From Affinundibacterium amnicola (lineage in GTDB: Bacteria > Pseudomonadota > Gammaproteobacteria > Burkholderiales > Burkholderiaceae_D): a stretch of DNA of 64,000 nucleotides. Position 1 is the stretch's first letter, and the number at the start of each line of letters is the position of its first letter. This document shows positions 17,137-26,049 of this stretch, piece after piece. The stretch is from positions 350,445-414,444 of the forward strand of contig NZ_JACOFU010000005.1 of the NCBI RefSeq assembly GCF_014284275.1. Reading direction: 5' to 3'. A model generated the notes under the pieces. The model had not been told where the DNA came from. It did no database searches and saw only the letters and a program-made list of their open reading frames with translations. The position numbers and the translations under genes were made by a program.

Positions 17137-17600
17137 TCAGCCGCCAAGGTGAGTGTCATGGGAATATAGGCTAAGCCATGCATTTCTTGTTTCTCGGCAG
17201 TCGCGACAAAACCAAACTTACGATACATTTTTTCGGCAAACAGAGATGAATTGACGGTGAATACACCAGGATTACCATTGGCTAAAGCGTAAGCTTTAAC
17301 ATGCGACCAGAGTTGGCTGCCGTAGCCTTGTTGATGGTGCTTAGGGTCGACAAACAAATGGTAAAGATGTGCATTATCTCGAATGCTCACGGCGCCCACA
17401 ACGTCTTGATGATCGTCAATGGCAATCCAGTAACGAAACTGTGGTGATTGCAGACGTTCTGCCATTGCAGCGGGCGTGATGCTGGCAAAAAAAGCTTCGG
17501 CGTTTCGGCCATCGTCATGGATAGTCAGATAACTTACCACGCTATGCACCAAGGCACTGAGAACATCGGCATCTTCTAAGCAGGCTGGACGTATTAACAT
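17133..17600 (-). CDS. GNAT family N-acetyltransferase
   Basis: 155-aa acetyl-CoA-dependent N-acetyltransferase. The fold is visible as MLIRPACLEDADVLSALVH (strand 1 and helix 1), VGAVSIRDNAHLYHLFVDPKHHQQGYGSQLW (strand 4 and the Q/RxxGxG acetyl-CoA motif, here QQGYGS) and MYRKFGFVATAEKQEMHGL (last helix and strand). The acceptor is unknown. I chose the ATG at 17600, which starts exactly at the first strand; a TTG at 17639 is in frame. Coupled to the downstream exported protein by a 4-base ATGA overlap. Confidence 0.85.
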   Translation of the reverse strand: MLIRPACLEDADVLSALVHSVVSYLTIHDDGRNAEAFFASITPAAMAERLQSPQFRYWIAIDDHQDVVGAVSIRDNAHLYHLFVDPKHHQQGYGSQLWSHVKAYALANGNPGVFTVNSSLFAEKMYRKFGFVATAEKQEMHGLAYIPMTLTLAAE

Positions 17601-17810
17601 GTTGATCTTTATTGTCAGAATAAGGTGATTATGCGGCAAAACAGACGTTCAGATGGAGCGCAAAATAAGTTGTCAGCGCAGGGTAGTTGTTCTCTATCCA
17701 GTTTTTGCATTTAATCATAGACCACTTGTCTAAATTCAGGCAATCTTAGAAGCATTCAGCATCATTTCAGCAGCATCAATGCCGCTATGGCTTCTACGGG
17801 ATAAAAGGCT

Positions 17811-20800
17811 ATGTTTGGCTTAACACGTCAACGCTATATTTTACTTGCTACTTGTATTTATGCGGTGTTCGCATTGGCATGGATATTTCTGTCCGATCAA
17901 TTGCTCGCGTTGTTTACTGATCTTAGTTCTATGGTCTGGCTGTCGACAGTTAAGGGCGCCTTTTTTGTGGCGGCAACGACTACTTTATTTTATGTCGCGA
18001 TGCATGCGGTGCCCGCACAGCATGATCAGCGTACGACAGGTTTGCTCAATATTTTGGCAGACAGCAGTCATTCCAGACGCCGCTCACCTTGGTTAATCTA
18101 CGGTTTGACCTTAGTCCTCACTTTTGGCATGTTTGTCCTTCATCAGACGGTCGCGATCGGCATGCATGGTGAACCTATGCTCATCTTATTTATCTTCCCT
18201 ATTGTCTTGAGCTCAATGTTAGGTGGATTGTGGCCAGGTTTGCTATCGACCACTCTTGCTGCTGCGGGGGTTTATTTTTACGCATTAGAGCAGATAGATG
18301 GTTTTCGGATTCGTAACTCGACTGAATTATTTCGACTACTGATCTTCATCGTTAATGGTTGCGCTGTCAGTATCTTGAGCGAACTATTACAACATGCCAT
18401 TGCGAAAGATGAAAAACACCGGCGCTTGCTGGATGCGATTGTCTCGGGAACTTCAGACGCTGTTTATGTTAAGGATTTGCAAGGCCGCTATGTCATGGTG
18501 AATCAAGCCACAGCTAATTATTTAGAAAAACCGATAGAAGAAATACTGGGGGCGCATGATAGCGAGTTATTTGAGCAGACCTCAGCGCAATTCGTCATCG
18601 GTAATGATCAGAGAATTTTGACAGATGGCCATCAGCAAAAACATGAAGCCTATTTAACGACATCAACAGGAAAAAAATTGGTGTTTCTGGCCACCAAAGG
18701 TCCTTTGCTGGATGAGCATGGTGAAGTGTGTGGTGTCTTTGGCATATCGCACGAAATTTCCGAAAGTAGAAGAATTGAAGAGGATTTGCATTTGGTTTTG
18801 CAAGAGGCTGGTGACGCAATTTGGATTACTAACGCAGAGGGTAAATTCATCTTTGCCAATCCATCGGCATGTAAATTGACCGGACATAGTCTGGCGCAAT
18901 TGCAAGCGATGAAGATTCCTGATTTGTTAGATGACGAAACTAAATTAAAACTAGACGCACATCTGCAACAGCTAGCGGTAGAAAAATTCATCCGTCGTGA
19001 TTGGCCTTTGTTGCGTCAAGACGGTAGTCTGGTGCAGGTAGAAATGATTACCAAACGTTTGCCTGATGGTCGTTATATGGCGTTTGGCCGCGATTTAAGC
19101 GAAGTACATCTGGCACAGAATGCTTTGTTGGAACGTGAAAAACAATTAGCGCGGGTGCTGGAAGGAACTGATCAGGGTTATTGGGATTGGAATTTGAAAA
19201 CCAATGAATTTGAAGTCAGCGCCCGTTGGGAAACTATGCTTGGTTATGCGCCTGGTGAAATGACAGTCTCGCCTGATAAATGGGAGCGGTTTATTCATCC
19301 ACTCGATTATGCGAAGGCACAAGCGTCTATACAAAGACATTTGGCAGGGCAGAGTCCTTTGCACGAATTAGAGCTTCGTTGCATGACTAAATCGGGTGAA
19401 TGGCGCTGGATTTTGACTCGGGGGCGCGTGGTTGAATGGGATGCTGACGGCACACCAATGCGGATGTCGGGTACACATACCGATATCGCAGAGCGGAAAG
19501 TATTGGAACAAGCACAGCGCGACGCCGCGACCGTTTTCTCTAGTAGCTATGAAGGCATCATGATGGTGGATACGCATGGTGCTATCAGCAAAGTTAATCC
19601 TGCTTTCACCCGTATTACTGGCTATCGTGAAGATGAAGTGGTCGGCCAAAGCCCTAAGTTATTGTCGTCAGGGCGGCATGCTGAAGAATTTTATCGACAC
19701 CTGTGGCGCGATTTAATTAAAAATGATTTTTGGCGTGGTGAAATTTGGAATCGACGCAAGTCTGGTGAAGAATTTATTGAGCTCTTATCGATTTCTGCGG
19801 TGCGCGATGAATTTGGAACGGTGCTGCATTACATTGGTGTTTTTTCCGACATCACGCAATTGAAAGCGCATGAGGATGAGTTAGATAAGATTGCGCATTA
19901 CGACACCTTAACGGGTTTGCCTAATCGTCGTTTGCTGAACGATCGTCTGGGACAAGCCTTGATTCGCGCTCAGCGAGAGCAGAGTTTGTTGGCGGTTTGC
20001 TTTTTGGATTTAGATGGATTTAAGTCGGTCAATGATCAGTATGGCCATCATATTGGCGATCAATTATTGATTGGTGTGACCGGACATTTACGTAATGTAT
20101 TGCGCGCGAACGATACCTTGGCGCGCATGGGTGGTGATGAATTCGTGATTCTGCTTTCGGATATCAAAAACTCGCTGGAATGTATGCAAGTTTTAGATAG
20201 GATTTTACTGGCAGCGAGCCATTCAGTTCGCGTTGATGAGATCGTGTTACAAGTGTCGGTGAGTATCGGCGTGAGCTTGTTCCCCGATGATAATGCTGAT
20301 GCAGATAGTTTAATGCGGCATGCCGATCAAGCGATGTATGTGGCGAAGAATGCAGGAAAAAATCGCTATCATTTATTTGATCCCGAAAGTGACAGGAAAG
20401 CACAGTTACATCGTAGTTTTCTTGAGCTATTAAATATCGCCCTGATCAACCGGGAATTCGTTCTGTACTATCAGCCTAAGGTTGACCTGCGTGATGGGCG
20501 TATCGTTGGTGCTGAAGCATTAATTCGTTGGAAGCATCCAGAACGTGGGTTGTTATCGCCAGCCGAATTTTTATCCTACATTCATGGTAGTCCGCTTGAC
20601 CAGAAGTTGGGCGAATGGGTGATACAAGAAGCTTTAGCGCAAGGCGAGATTTGGCATCAACAAGGTTTGCCGCTATGTATCAGTGTGAATATTAGCGCTG
20701 ATCATTTAATACAAAAAGATTTCAGTGCCCATTTGGCGTTTGCCTTATCTCAGCACCCAGATATCGCGCCCGATTGTTTCGAGCTTGAGGTTCTGGAGAC

Positions 20801-21224
20801 TGCAGCGATCGTTGATATTGAACAAGCGGTTGAGATTCTAGAAAGTTGTCGCCGTTTGGGGGTGCATTTCTCTTTGGATGATTTTGGCACTGGTTATTCG
20901 TCATTGACTTATTTGCGTAAATTGCCGATCGATACTTTAAAGATCGATCAAAGCTTTGTGCGCGATATGCTGCATGACGCAGAAGATTTGGGGATCGTCG
21001 AAGGGGTGATTCGACTTGCCAATGCGTTTCATCGAGAAGTGATTGCAGAAGGGGTAGAAACTTTAGAGCACGGTGCCGCCTTGATGGCCTTGGGATGTCA
21101 TCTCGCACAAGGTTATGGTATTGCGCGACCTATGCCTGCCGATCAATTTATGGCGTGGGCTGAGCAATGGCAAACTGAACGAGCGTGGTTGTCGCTCAAG
21201 CCGGCGTTGCTTTACGCCTCTTAG
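17811..21224 (+). CDS. Membrane-bound PAS-GGDEF-EAL cyclic-di-GMP protein
   Basis: 1137-aa inner-membrane signalling protein. Two N-terminal membrane segments (about 10-30 and 45-65) are followed by a DUF4118-like set of helices at 95-200. Four PAS folds start near residues 203, 326, 445 and 570, the later ones with PAC-type ends (MSGTHTDIAERK, IGVFSDITQLK). The GGDEF domain has RMGGDEFVIL near 771, and the EAL domain has AEALIRWKHP near 900 and DDFGTGYSSLTYL. Both motifs are complete, so cyclase and phosphodiesterase activity are both possible. The ATG at 17811 is the first plausible start. Single-gene unit. Confidence 0.92.
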   Translation: MFGLTRQRYILLATCIYAVFALAWIFLSDQLLALFTDLSSMVWLSTVKGAFFVAATTTLFYVAMHAVPAQHDQRTTGLLNILADSSHSRRRSPWLIYGLTLVLTFGMFVLHQTVAIGMHGEPMLILFIFPIVLSSMLGGLWPGLLSTTLAAAGVYFYALEQIDGFRIRNSTELFRLLIFIVNGCAVSILSELLQHAIAKDEKHRRLLDAIVSGTSDAVYVKDLQGRYVMVNQATANYLEKPIEEILGAHDSELFEQTSAQFVIGNDQRILTDGHQQKHEAYLTTSTGKKLVFLATKGPLLDEHGEVCGVFGISHEISESRRIEEDLHLVLQEAGDAIWITNAEGKFIFANPSACKLTGHSLAQLQAMKIPDLLDDETKLKLDAHLQQLAVEKFIRRDWPLLRQDGSLVQVEMITKRLPDGRYMAFGRDLSEVHLAQNALLEREKQLARVLEGTDQGYWDWNLKTNEFEVSARWETMLGYAPGEMTVSPDKWERFIHPLDYAKAQASIQRHLAGQSPLHELELRCMTKSGEWRWILTRGRVVEWDADGTPMRMSGTHTDIAERKVLEQAQRDAATVFSSSYEGIMMVDTHGAISKVNPAFTRITGYREDEVVGQSPKLLSSGRHAEEFYRHLWRDLIKNDFWRGEIWNRRKSGEEFIELLSISAVRDEFGTVLHYIGVFSDITQLKAHEDELDKIAHYDTLTGLPNRRLLNDRLGQALIRAQREQSLLAVCFLDLDGFKSVNDQYGHHIGDQLLIGVTGHLRNVLRANDTLARMGGDEFVILLSDIKNSLECMQVLDRILLAASHSVRVDEIVLQVSVSIGVSLFPDDNADADSLMRHADQAMYVAKNAGKNRYHLFDPESDRKAQLHRSFLELLNIALINREFVLYYQPKVDLRDGRIVGAEALIRWKHPERGLLSPAEFLSYIHGSPLDQKLGEWVIQEALAQGEIWHQQGLPLCISVNISADHLIQKDFSAHLAFALSQHPDIAPDCFELEVLETAAIVDIEQAVEILESCRRLGVHFSLDDFGTGYSSLTYLRKLPIDTLKIDQSFVRDMLHDAEDLGIVEGVIRLANAFHREVIAEGVETLEHGAALMALGCHLAQGYGIARPMPADQFMAWAEQWQTERAWLSLKPALLYAS

Positions 21225-21360
21225 TGCAGCGCAAATGTGAAGAAATCGAGTAGCATGTCGGTTTTACGCAAATCTTGCCGTCGCGTGCTAAACGCCTGTA
21301 GCGACCTGAGTTTTGTTGAATGCCTAAAATTTGTTTAATTTGTTGAATAAGAAAGCAATT

Positions 21361-21942
21361 ATGTCCGAAGAAAAAGAGAAGCAAGCTGAAGCCGCAAGTC
21401 CGTTTTTGGAAGAAAAGGCCTTCAAATCCCGCACCGTGTTGGTGTTTGGCACGATTAACGATAAGTTGGCCGCCGAAGTCAGTAAACGCTTGATCGCACT
21501 GTCTGCGGAATCGAATGCGCCAATTACTTTACTGGTATCTTCGCCAGGTGGCCACGTTGAATCGGGTGATGTAATTCACGATATGATCCGTTTTATCAAT
21601 GCACCAGTGCGTGTAGTTGGTACTGGATGGGTAGGTAGTGCTGCGGTGAATGTGTTTTTGGCCGTGCCGAAACAACATCGCGTCTGTTTGCCAAATACCC
21701 GTTTCTTAATTCACCAACCTAGCGGCGGCGCTGGTGGGCAAGCAAGCGATATCGCGATTCAAGCGCGTGAAATCGTGAAGATTCGTGAACGTATCGCTGC
21801 TTTGATCGCCAAAGAATCTGGCCAGACCTTAGAGCGCGTTACCAATGATATCGAGCGCGATTATTGGATGAGTGCGGTAGAGGCGCAAGACTATGGTTTA
21901 GTCTCTCGGATTATCGTGCAACAGAGCGAGTTGGACGCTTAG
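21361..21942 (+). CDS. ClpP-like serine peptidase
   Basis: 193-aa protein of the ClpP/crotonase fold, of the 'Clp protease proteolytic subunit-like' type common in Burkholderiales and separate from the main clpP. Aligned by eye with ClpP, the triad is present: Ser93 in WVGSAAVN, His118 in FLIHQPSGG and Asp167 in DIERDYW. The residues around the serine differ from the GxAASM of true ClpP. No clpX or other Clp ATPase is nearby, so its partner is unclear. The ATG at 21361 (MSEEKEK) is chosen over a TTG 30 bases upstream. Confidence 0.88.
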   Translation: MSEEKEKQAEAASPFLEEKAFKSRTVLVFGTINDKLAAEVSKRLIALSAESNAPITLLVSSPGGHVESGDVIHDMIRFINAPVRVVGTGWVGSAAVNVFLAVPKQHRVCLPNTRFLIHQPSGGAGGQASDIAIQAREIVKIRERIAALIAKESGQTLERVTNDIERDYWMSAVEAQDYGLVSRIIVQQSELDA

Positions 21943-22000
21943 TGATTGTATTAGGTGAGTATTAAGTGATCATGCACTTAGTCGATCACGCATAATAATG

Positions 22001-22034
22001 AAGTGCAGCCGGTACTATCGGGCTGCACTTTTTT
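22001..22034. terminator. Bidirectional terminator
   Basis: AAGTGCAGCC (22001-22010) pairs with GGCTGCACTT (22021-22030) followed by T. It separates the ClpP-like gene from the convergent ridA-like gene and suits both directions. Confidence 0.85.
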
Positions 22035-22037
22035 ATG

Positions 22038-22448
22038 TCATGAAACTGGGTTGGCGACCTGTTTCGCTGATTGCTTAATCGCGGTCACTTCAATTTCGAT
22101 TCTCATACGGGGATCTGCTAAGCCGGCTGAAATCATCATGGCAGCTGGACGAATCTCACCAAAATACTGACGTAGCACAGGCCAGCACAATTCAAATTCA
22201 CCTGCGTCTGGCACCACGTAATTCACCCGCACGACATCGGCTAAGCTGGCGCCAGCTTGTGCAAGTGCTGCGCAAATATTCTTTAAGCATTGATCGGTTT
22301 GTGTACAAATATCATCAGCAATCGTCATGCTGCTGTAATCAAAACCAGTGGTGCCAGCGACGAACACCCAGTCACCATGAACAACGGCACGCGAATAGGC
22401 GATTTTTTCTTCAAAGCTAGAACCTGAGCTAATGCGTTGTCTGATCAT
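22038..22448 (-). CDS. RidA (YjgF/UK114) family protein
   Basis: 136-aa trimeric RidA-family protein. Family marks include YSRAVVHGDWVFVAGTTG, DDICTQTDQCLKNICAALAQAGASLADVVRVNYV and the C-terminal RMRIEIEVTAIK, whose Arg in the RxxIEIE motif binds the carboxylate of imine substrates in true RidA. It probably hydrolyses reactive imines or enamines. It follows the solute-binding-like gene by 20 bases and is likely co-transcribed. Confidence 0.88.
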   Translation of the reverse strand: MIRQRISSGSSFEEKIAYSRAVVHGDWVFVAGTTGFDYSSMTIADDICTQTDQCLKNICAALAQAGASLADVVRVNYVVPDAGEFELCWPVLRQYFGEIRPAAMMISAGLADPRMRIEIEVTAIKQSAKQVANPVS

Positions 22449-22468
22449 GCTGCGCCTGCCTTTTCTGT

Positions 22469-23200
22469 TTATTTGATGAGTGCTTTATTAAATCGTTGAA
22501 TCAGTTCATCGGGAACCTGCTGGCTACACATCAAAAAGCGTTCAGGACCTTGCGGCATGCCGAGTGGTTTGAAAATATGTAGTTGTTCGCCACCGGGTAT
22601 GGTTTTTATCATATTGAGCGCTTCATCTTCAGGTACGAAGATAAAATCTGCACGTCTGGCGACCAGCATTTTTGCCATGTTCAATGATTCTGCGGTGGTG
22701 CTGACGACGGCAACGCGAGAGCGTTCTATCGCATCATCAATCACAGTTCCGTACGAGGCTGCATCTTTCTTCAGCATCTTGATACCCGGCAGGCTAAGTG
22801 TCCGTAGCAGATCGATTGATTTTTCGGGTTGAAAATCTTTGTGCGCAAGGATGACCGATGGGCGATCCGTGTCATGAAAAATTGCATGACTAAACTTGGC
22901 ATATTTTTGTCGATCTTTGTTTTTAAACATACCGACTGCACAGACAGCTTCATCATTTGCTTCGACTACATTTAATTGTCGCTTAAACGGTGTCTCTACC
23001 CACACGTAAGAAATGCCGGCATTTTGCATTGCTTGTGCGGTAGGCGTGATGACTAAGCCGGTTATTTTTCCGCGCGAATCTCGGTAAGAAATTGGATCGC
23101 GAATTTCGTATAAAAGCTTCAGTGGTTCCGCGGCCATCGCGATGTTTGCGATACTTAAAAAACTGAACAAACAAGTGGAGGTAATGCGGCGGAGTGTCAT
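22469..23200 (-). CDS. Periplasmic solute-binding-like protein (SBP_bac_3 type)
   Basis: 243-aa exported protein. Signal peptide ends NIAMAAEP. The mature part follows the amino-acid binding protein plan: LKLLYEIRDPISYRDSRGKITGLVITPTAQAM, a middle segment with AVCAVGMFKNKDRQKYAKFS, and AKMLVARRADFIFVPEDEAL. No permease or ATPase gene is nearby, so it may be one of the stand-alone binding-like proteins rather than part of a transporter. It leads a unit with the RidA-like gene. Confidence 0.78.
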   Translation of the reverse strand: MTLRRITSTCLFSFLSIANIAMAAEPLKLLYEIRDPISYRDSRGKITGLVITPTAQAMQNAGISYVWVETPFKRQLNVVEANDEAVCAVGMFKNKDRQKYAKFSHAIFHDTDRPSVILAHKDFQPEKSIDLLRTLSLPGIKMLKKDAASYGTVIDDAIERSRVAVVSTTAESLNMAKMLVARRADFIFVPEDEALNMIKTIPGGEQLHIFKPLGMPQGPERFLMCSQQVPDELIQRFNKALIK

Positions 23201-23420
23201 TCTGTGGTCATAAGAAATTTATAAATTCACCATGCGTAATTTCGTGGCTAGCGAAGCATACGAACTTGTCACAAGCTTGTCAAAAGCAATCTGTGTGCTT
23301 GATATAAATGATTAGCATCAATGAAAATATTATGTGACTATTTTTAGAAACTGAATAATATTTCATTCAGTTGCTTTGTTACTGTGTGGCGCAGACCACA
23401 CGATTCAATTGCTAGTAAGT

Positions 23421-23834
23421 TCAAGCGCGCGGCGGTATTGCATACGTCGCTACCACATGAGCGACTGCATCTTCGTACCCATCCGAATACAAAGTGACTT
23501 CGCCCACGGCCAGATTTTTACCGATTTTCAACAACTGACAATGCGCGAGAATGTCTTTATCTGCGCTAGGTTTGCGTAAGAAATGGATGCTTAGATTGGT
23601 GGTCACCGCTAGCGGCACAATGCCAATTTCTGCCAGCAGGGCGACATACATCGCGATATCTGCCACGGCCATTAATACGGGGCCAGAAACCGTGCCACCA
23701 GGGCGCAAATGACTGGTATTAATGGTTTGTCGTACACATGCTCCTCGTTCTGAAATTGATTCAACCACCACGCTACTTTGTGGGAAATCTGTGCGCAGAA
23801 AATCTTGTAGCTGTTGAACGTTGAGTTGTGGCAT
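23421..23834 (-). CDS. PaaI-type hotdog thioesterase
   Basis: 137-aa protein with the hotdog thioesterase pattern: LRPGGTVSGPVLMAVADIAMYVALLAEIG is the central helix region carrying the expected catalytic Asp, followed by VTTNLSIHFLRKPSADKDILAHCQLLKIGKNLAVGEVTLYSDG. Such enzymes hydrolyse acyl- or aryl-CoA thioesters. The ATG at 23834 (MPQLNVQQ) is chosen; a GTG at 23876 is in frame but extends beyond the usual family start. Neither has a clear ribosome site. Confidence 0.82.
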   Translation of the reverse strand: MPQLNVQQLQDFLRTDFPQSSVVVESISERGACVRQTINTSHLRPGGTVSGPVLMAVADIAMYVALLAEIGIVPLAVTTNLSIHFLRKPSADKDILAHCQLLKIGKNLAVGEVTLYSDGYEDAVAHVVATYAIPPRA

Positions 23835-24063
23835 GGTCAATTGTAAGAGGGCTGAAGATAGGGTATAGCCTAGCACAATCGCTAAAGCCCGAGGACGTGC
23901 CGCTCCTTAAATTTAACTAAAGGTAGCCTTGAATATTAATCGCTGTTATGTGGCACAGGTTTCGGTAGAATTTGCTGCGTACGATTTATTTTGCTTTATA
24001 TCTTTTGTTGACCTCTGCATGTAATTGACATTTACAGCTGCACATAGAAATAGGATTTGGACT

Positions 24064-25467
24064 ATGACATCTTCTCTCAAGCCTGCCCGCCGCGGTTTTT
24101 TGCAAGCCTTCAGTGGTTTGACTGCAGGTCTCGCCAGTTTAACTAGCTTACAAGCCGCAGCACAAACGGGTGCACAAGCAAGCACCAACACTGCAAAACG
24201 TCCAGTTGGTGCAAAGTATATGGGCGATTTTGTCGCCCCGAAATTGAGTAAAGTGAAGGTCGCGATTATTGGTGTTGGTGCGCGCGGTTCAGGTCATGCT
24301 GCACAATTGGCAGCGATTGAGGGTGTGCAGTTCGTTGGTATTTGCGATTTGGTCGAAGCACGTGCCAAAAAATCTGCGGCAGTAGTGGGTAAATCTGGCC
24401 ATACGCCGAAAGTTTATTTTGGTGATGAAAACGGCTGGCGTACGATGCTCGCCGAAACGAAACCAGATGCCGTTTTCATCAATACGCCTTGGAGTTCACA
24501 TGCACCGATGGCAATCGCATCCATGCATGCGGGGGCACATGCTTTTGTTGAAGTGCCGATCGCCACGACCTTACAAGAAATGTGGGATATCGTTGATGCA
24601 TCTGAAGCGACAGGCCGCCACTGCATGATGATGGAAAACGTCAATTATGGACGAGAAGAATTGCTGTATCTGAATATGGTAAGGCAAGGCGTGCTGGGCG
24701 ATCTGCTCCATGGAGAAGCATCGTATATTCACGCCTTGCGCTTCCAAATGGAAAATGGCGATTCGACTGGTTCATGGCGCACCTTTGAATACGCTAAACG
24801 CAACGGCAATCTCTATCCTACGCATGGTTTAGGTCCGGTCGCACAATATATGAACTTGGCGCGCGGTGAAGATAATTTTGGGCGCATCACTTCGTTCTCA
24901 TCACCTGCAAAAGGTCGGGCAGCGTACGCGCAGAAATCAACAAAGTTGACTACGCCAAAATTTAAAGAACTCGATTTCAAAGGCGGCGATCTCAATACGT
25001 CGATTATCAAGACTGCGTTGGGCAGAACAATTATGGTGCAGTGGGATGAAACCACGCCGCGCCCATATTCTCGCCACAACACGATTTGGGGTGTGAATGG
25101 CGTGTTAGCTGGCTTCCCAAATCGAATCTCGGTCGAGGGCATCACCAGCAATTATCACAAGTGGGCAGAGGGCAAAGAATGGGAGTCGATTGCCGCAAAA
25201 TATGAGCATCCTTTATATCTGCGTATGGGTGAATTAGCGAAAAAAATGGGTGGACATGGCGGTATGGATTTCTTAATGCTGTTCCGCATTATTGAATGCT
25301 TGCGTCTGGGTGAGCCGATGGATCAAAACGTCTATGAAGGCTGCTTCTGGTCAGCGGTTGGTCCATTGAGTGAAAAGTCGGTGGAAGAAGATGGCAGCTC
25401 TCAAGTATTCCCAGATTTCACGCGTGGTGATTGGAAGACAACCAAGCCTTTGAAAATCATTCTTTGA
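24064..25467 (+). CDS. Tat-exported GH109-like NAD-dependent glycosidase
   Basis: 467-aa Gfo/Idh/MocA-fold protein closely resembling glycoside hydrolase family 109 (alpha-N-acetylgalactosaminidase type, using bound NAD+). The N-terminus has a twin-arginine signal (ARRGFLQAFSGLTAG), so it is exported folded with its cofactor. The Rossmann motif VAIIGVGARGSGHAAQ lies near residue 65. GH109 marks are AFVEVPIATTLQEMWDIVD, GRHCMMMENVNYG, LNMVRQGVLGDLLHGEASYIH and KRNGNLYPTHGLGPVAQYM with its conserved His. It stands alone; no transporter or other glycosidase is next to it. GH109 versus plain oxidoreductase is inferred from motif likeness. Confidence 0.85.
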   Translation: MTSSLKPARRGFLQAFSGLTAGLASLTSLQAAAQTGAQASTNTAKRPVGAKYMGDFVAPKLSKVKVAIIGVGARGSGHAAQLAAIEGVQFVGICDLVEARAKKSAAVVGKSGHTPKVYFGDENGWRTMLAETKPDAVFINTPWSSHAPMAIASMHAGAHAFVEVPIATTLQEMWDIVDASEATGRHCMMMENVNYGREELLYLNMVRQGVLGDLLHGEASYIHALRFQMENGDSTGSWRTFEYAKRNGNLYPTHGLGPVAQYMNLARGEDNFGRITSFSSPAKGRAAYAQKSTKLTTPKFKELDFKGGDLNTSIIKTALGRTIMVQWDETTPRPYSRHNTIWGVNGVLAGFPNRISVEGITSNYHKWAEGKEWESIAAKYEHPLYLRMGELAKKMGGHGGMDFLMLFRIIECLRLGEPMDQNVYEGCFWSAVGPLSEKSVEEDGSSQVFPDFTRGDWKTTKPLKIIL

Positions 25468-25469
25468 TA

Positions 25470-25516
25470 GAGACCTCTGTACAACTTACAGCGTGATCGA
25501 AGATTGTACAGATGTC
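25470..25516. repeat. Inverted-repeat intergenic element, copy 2
   Basis: GACCTCTGTACAA (25472-25484) and TTGTACAGATGTC (25504-25516) are inverted copies with one mismatch. The 17 bases at 25470-25486 match 2136-2152 exactly in reverse. It starts two bases after the stop codon of the GH109-like gene, like copy 1 behind uvrD. Confidence 0.6.
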
Positions 25517-25540
25517 GGTTATATTGGATAAAGGAAAAGT

Positions 25541-25576
25541 AAACGCACCGTTGAATTTCTCATCGGTGCGTTTTTG
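25541..25576 (+). terminator. Rho-independent terminator
   Basis: AAACGCACCG (25541-25550) pairs with CGGTGCGTTT (25564-25573), with T to 25575. It ends the GH109-like gene and could serve the convergent lipoprotein genes as well. Confidence 0.88.
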
Positions 25577-25607
25577 TTTGTGTATTTGTATTGTATGTTT
25601 ACTGAGC

Positions 25608-25988
25608 TTACGAAAGTGTGCCGCCAATGGTATAACTGAATGTACCGAATTTTTCGTACTTCTGTTTTGTTGATGTAACTAAGTCAATCAATTCTTTCTT
25701 GGTGAATACCGCCTTTGCTTTCGCACGAACTTCACTGCTGTTCCAAAAAAGAATGTTCTTGGAAATGCTGATCGTGCAGTCGAAATGATGCGGGCTATCG
25801 ACTTTGCATAACTGTGCACCTTTATCTAGATCACTCGTCTTGAGTCGAAATTCAAGCTCCACAGGACGCTTGAAATCCATCGCTGCAATCAGTCCGTCGT
25901 CGACGATGTCACTTCTTTGATTGCAGGCCGAAAGTACGCTGAGTAAGCCAAATAAACAGACGTATGGAAGCTGAGTTCGTAATTTCAT
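25608..25988 (-). CDS. Lipoprotein, paralogue of its neighbour
   Basis: 126-aa lipoprotein with lipobox LSAC (residues 19-22) followed by NQR. The mature part is VELEFRLKTSDLDKGAQLCKV, then DCTISISKNILF and KAKAVFTKKELIDLVTSTKQKYEKFGTFSY; the same plan, including the two cysteines, is seen in the gene upstream (26050). No named family was recognised. The pair arose by tandem duplication. Confidence 0.75.
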   Translation of the reverse strand: MKLRTQLPYVCLFGLLSVLSACNQRSDIVDDGLIAAMDFKRPVELEFRLKTSDLDKGAQLCKVDSPHHFDCTISISKNILFWNSSEVRAKAKAVFTKKELIDLVTSTKQKYEKFGTFSYTIGGTLS

Positions 25989-26049
25989 ATGTGTAGGCCT
26001 TTGATCTGAATCACATTTGCGTGTATTGGCAAATTTCTGTCTTCATACT

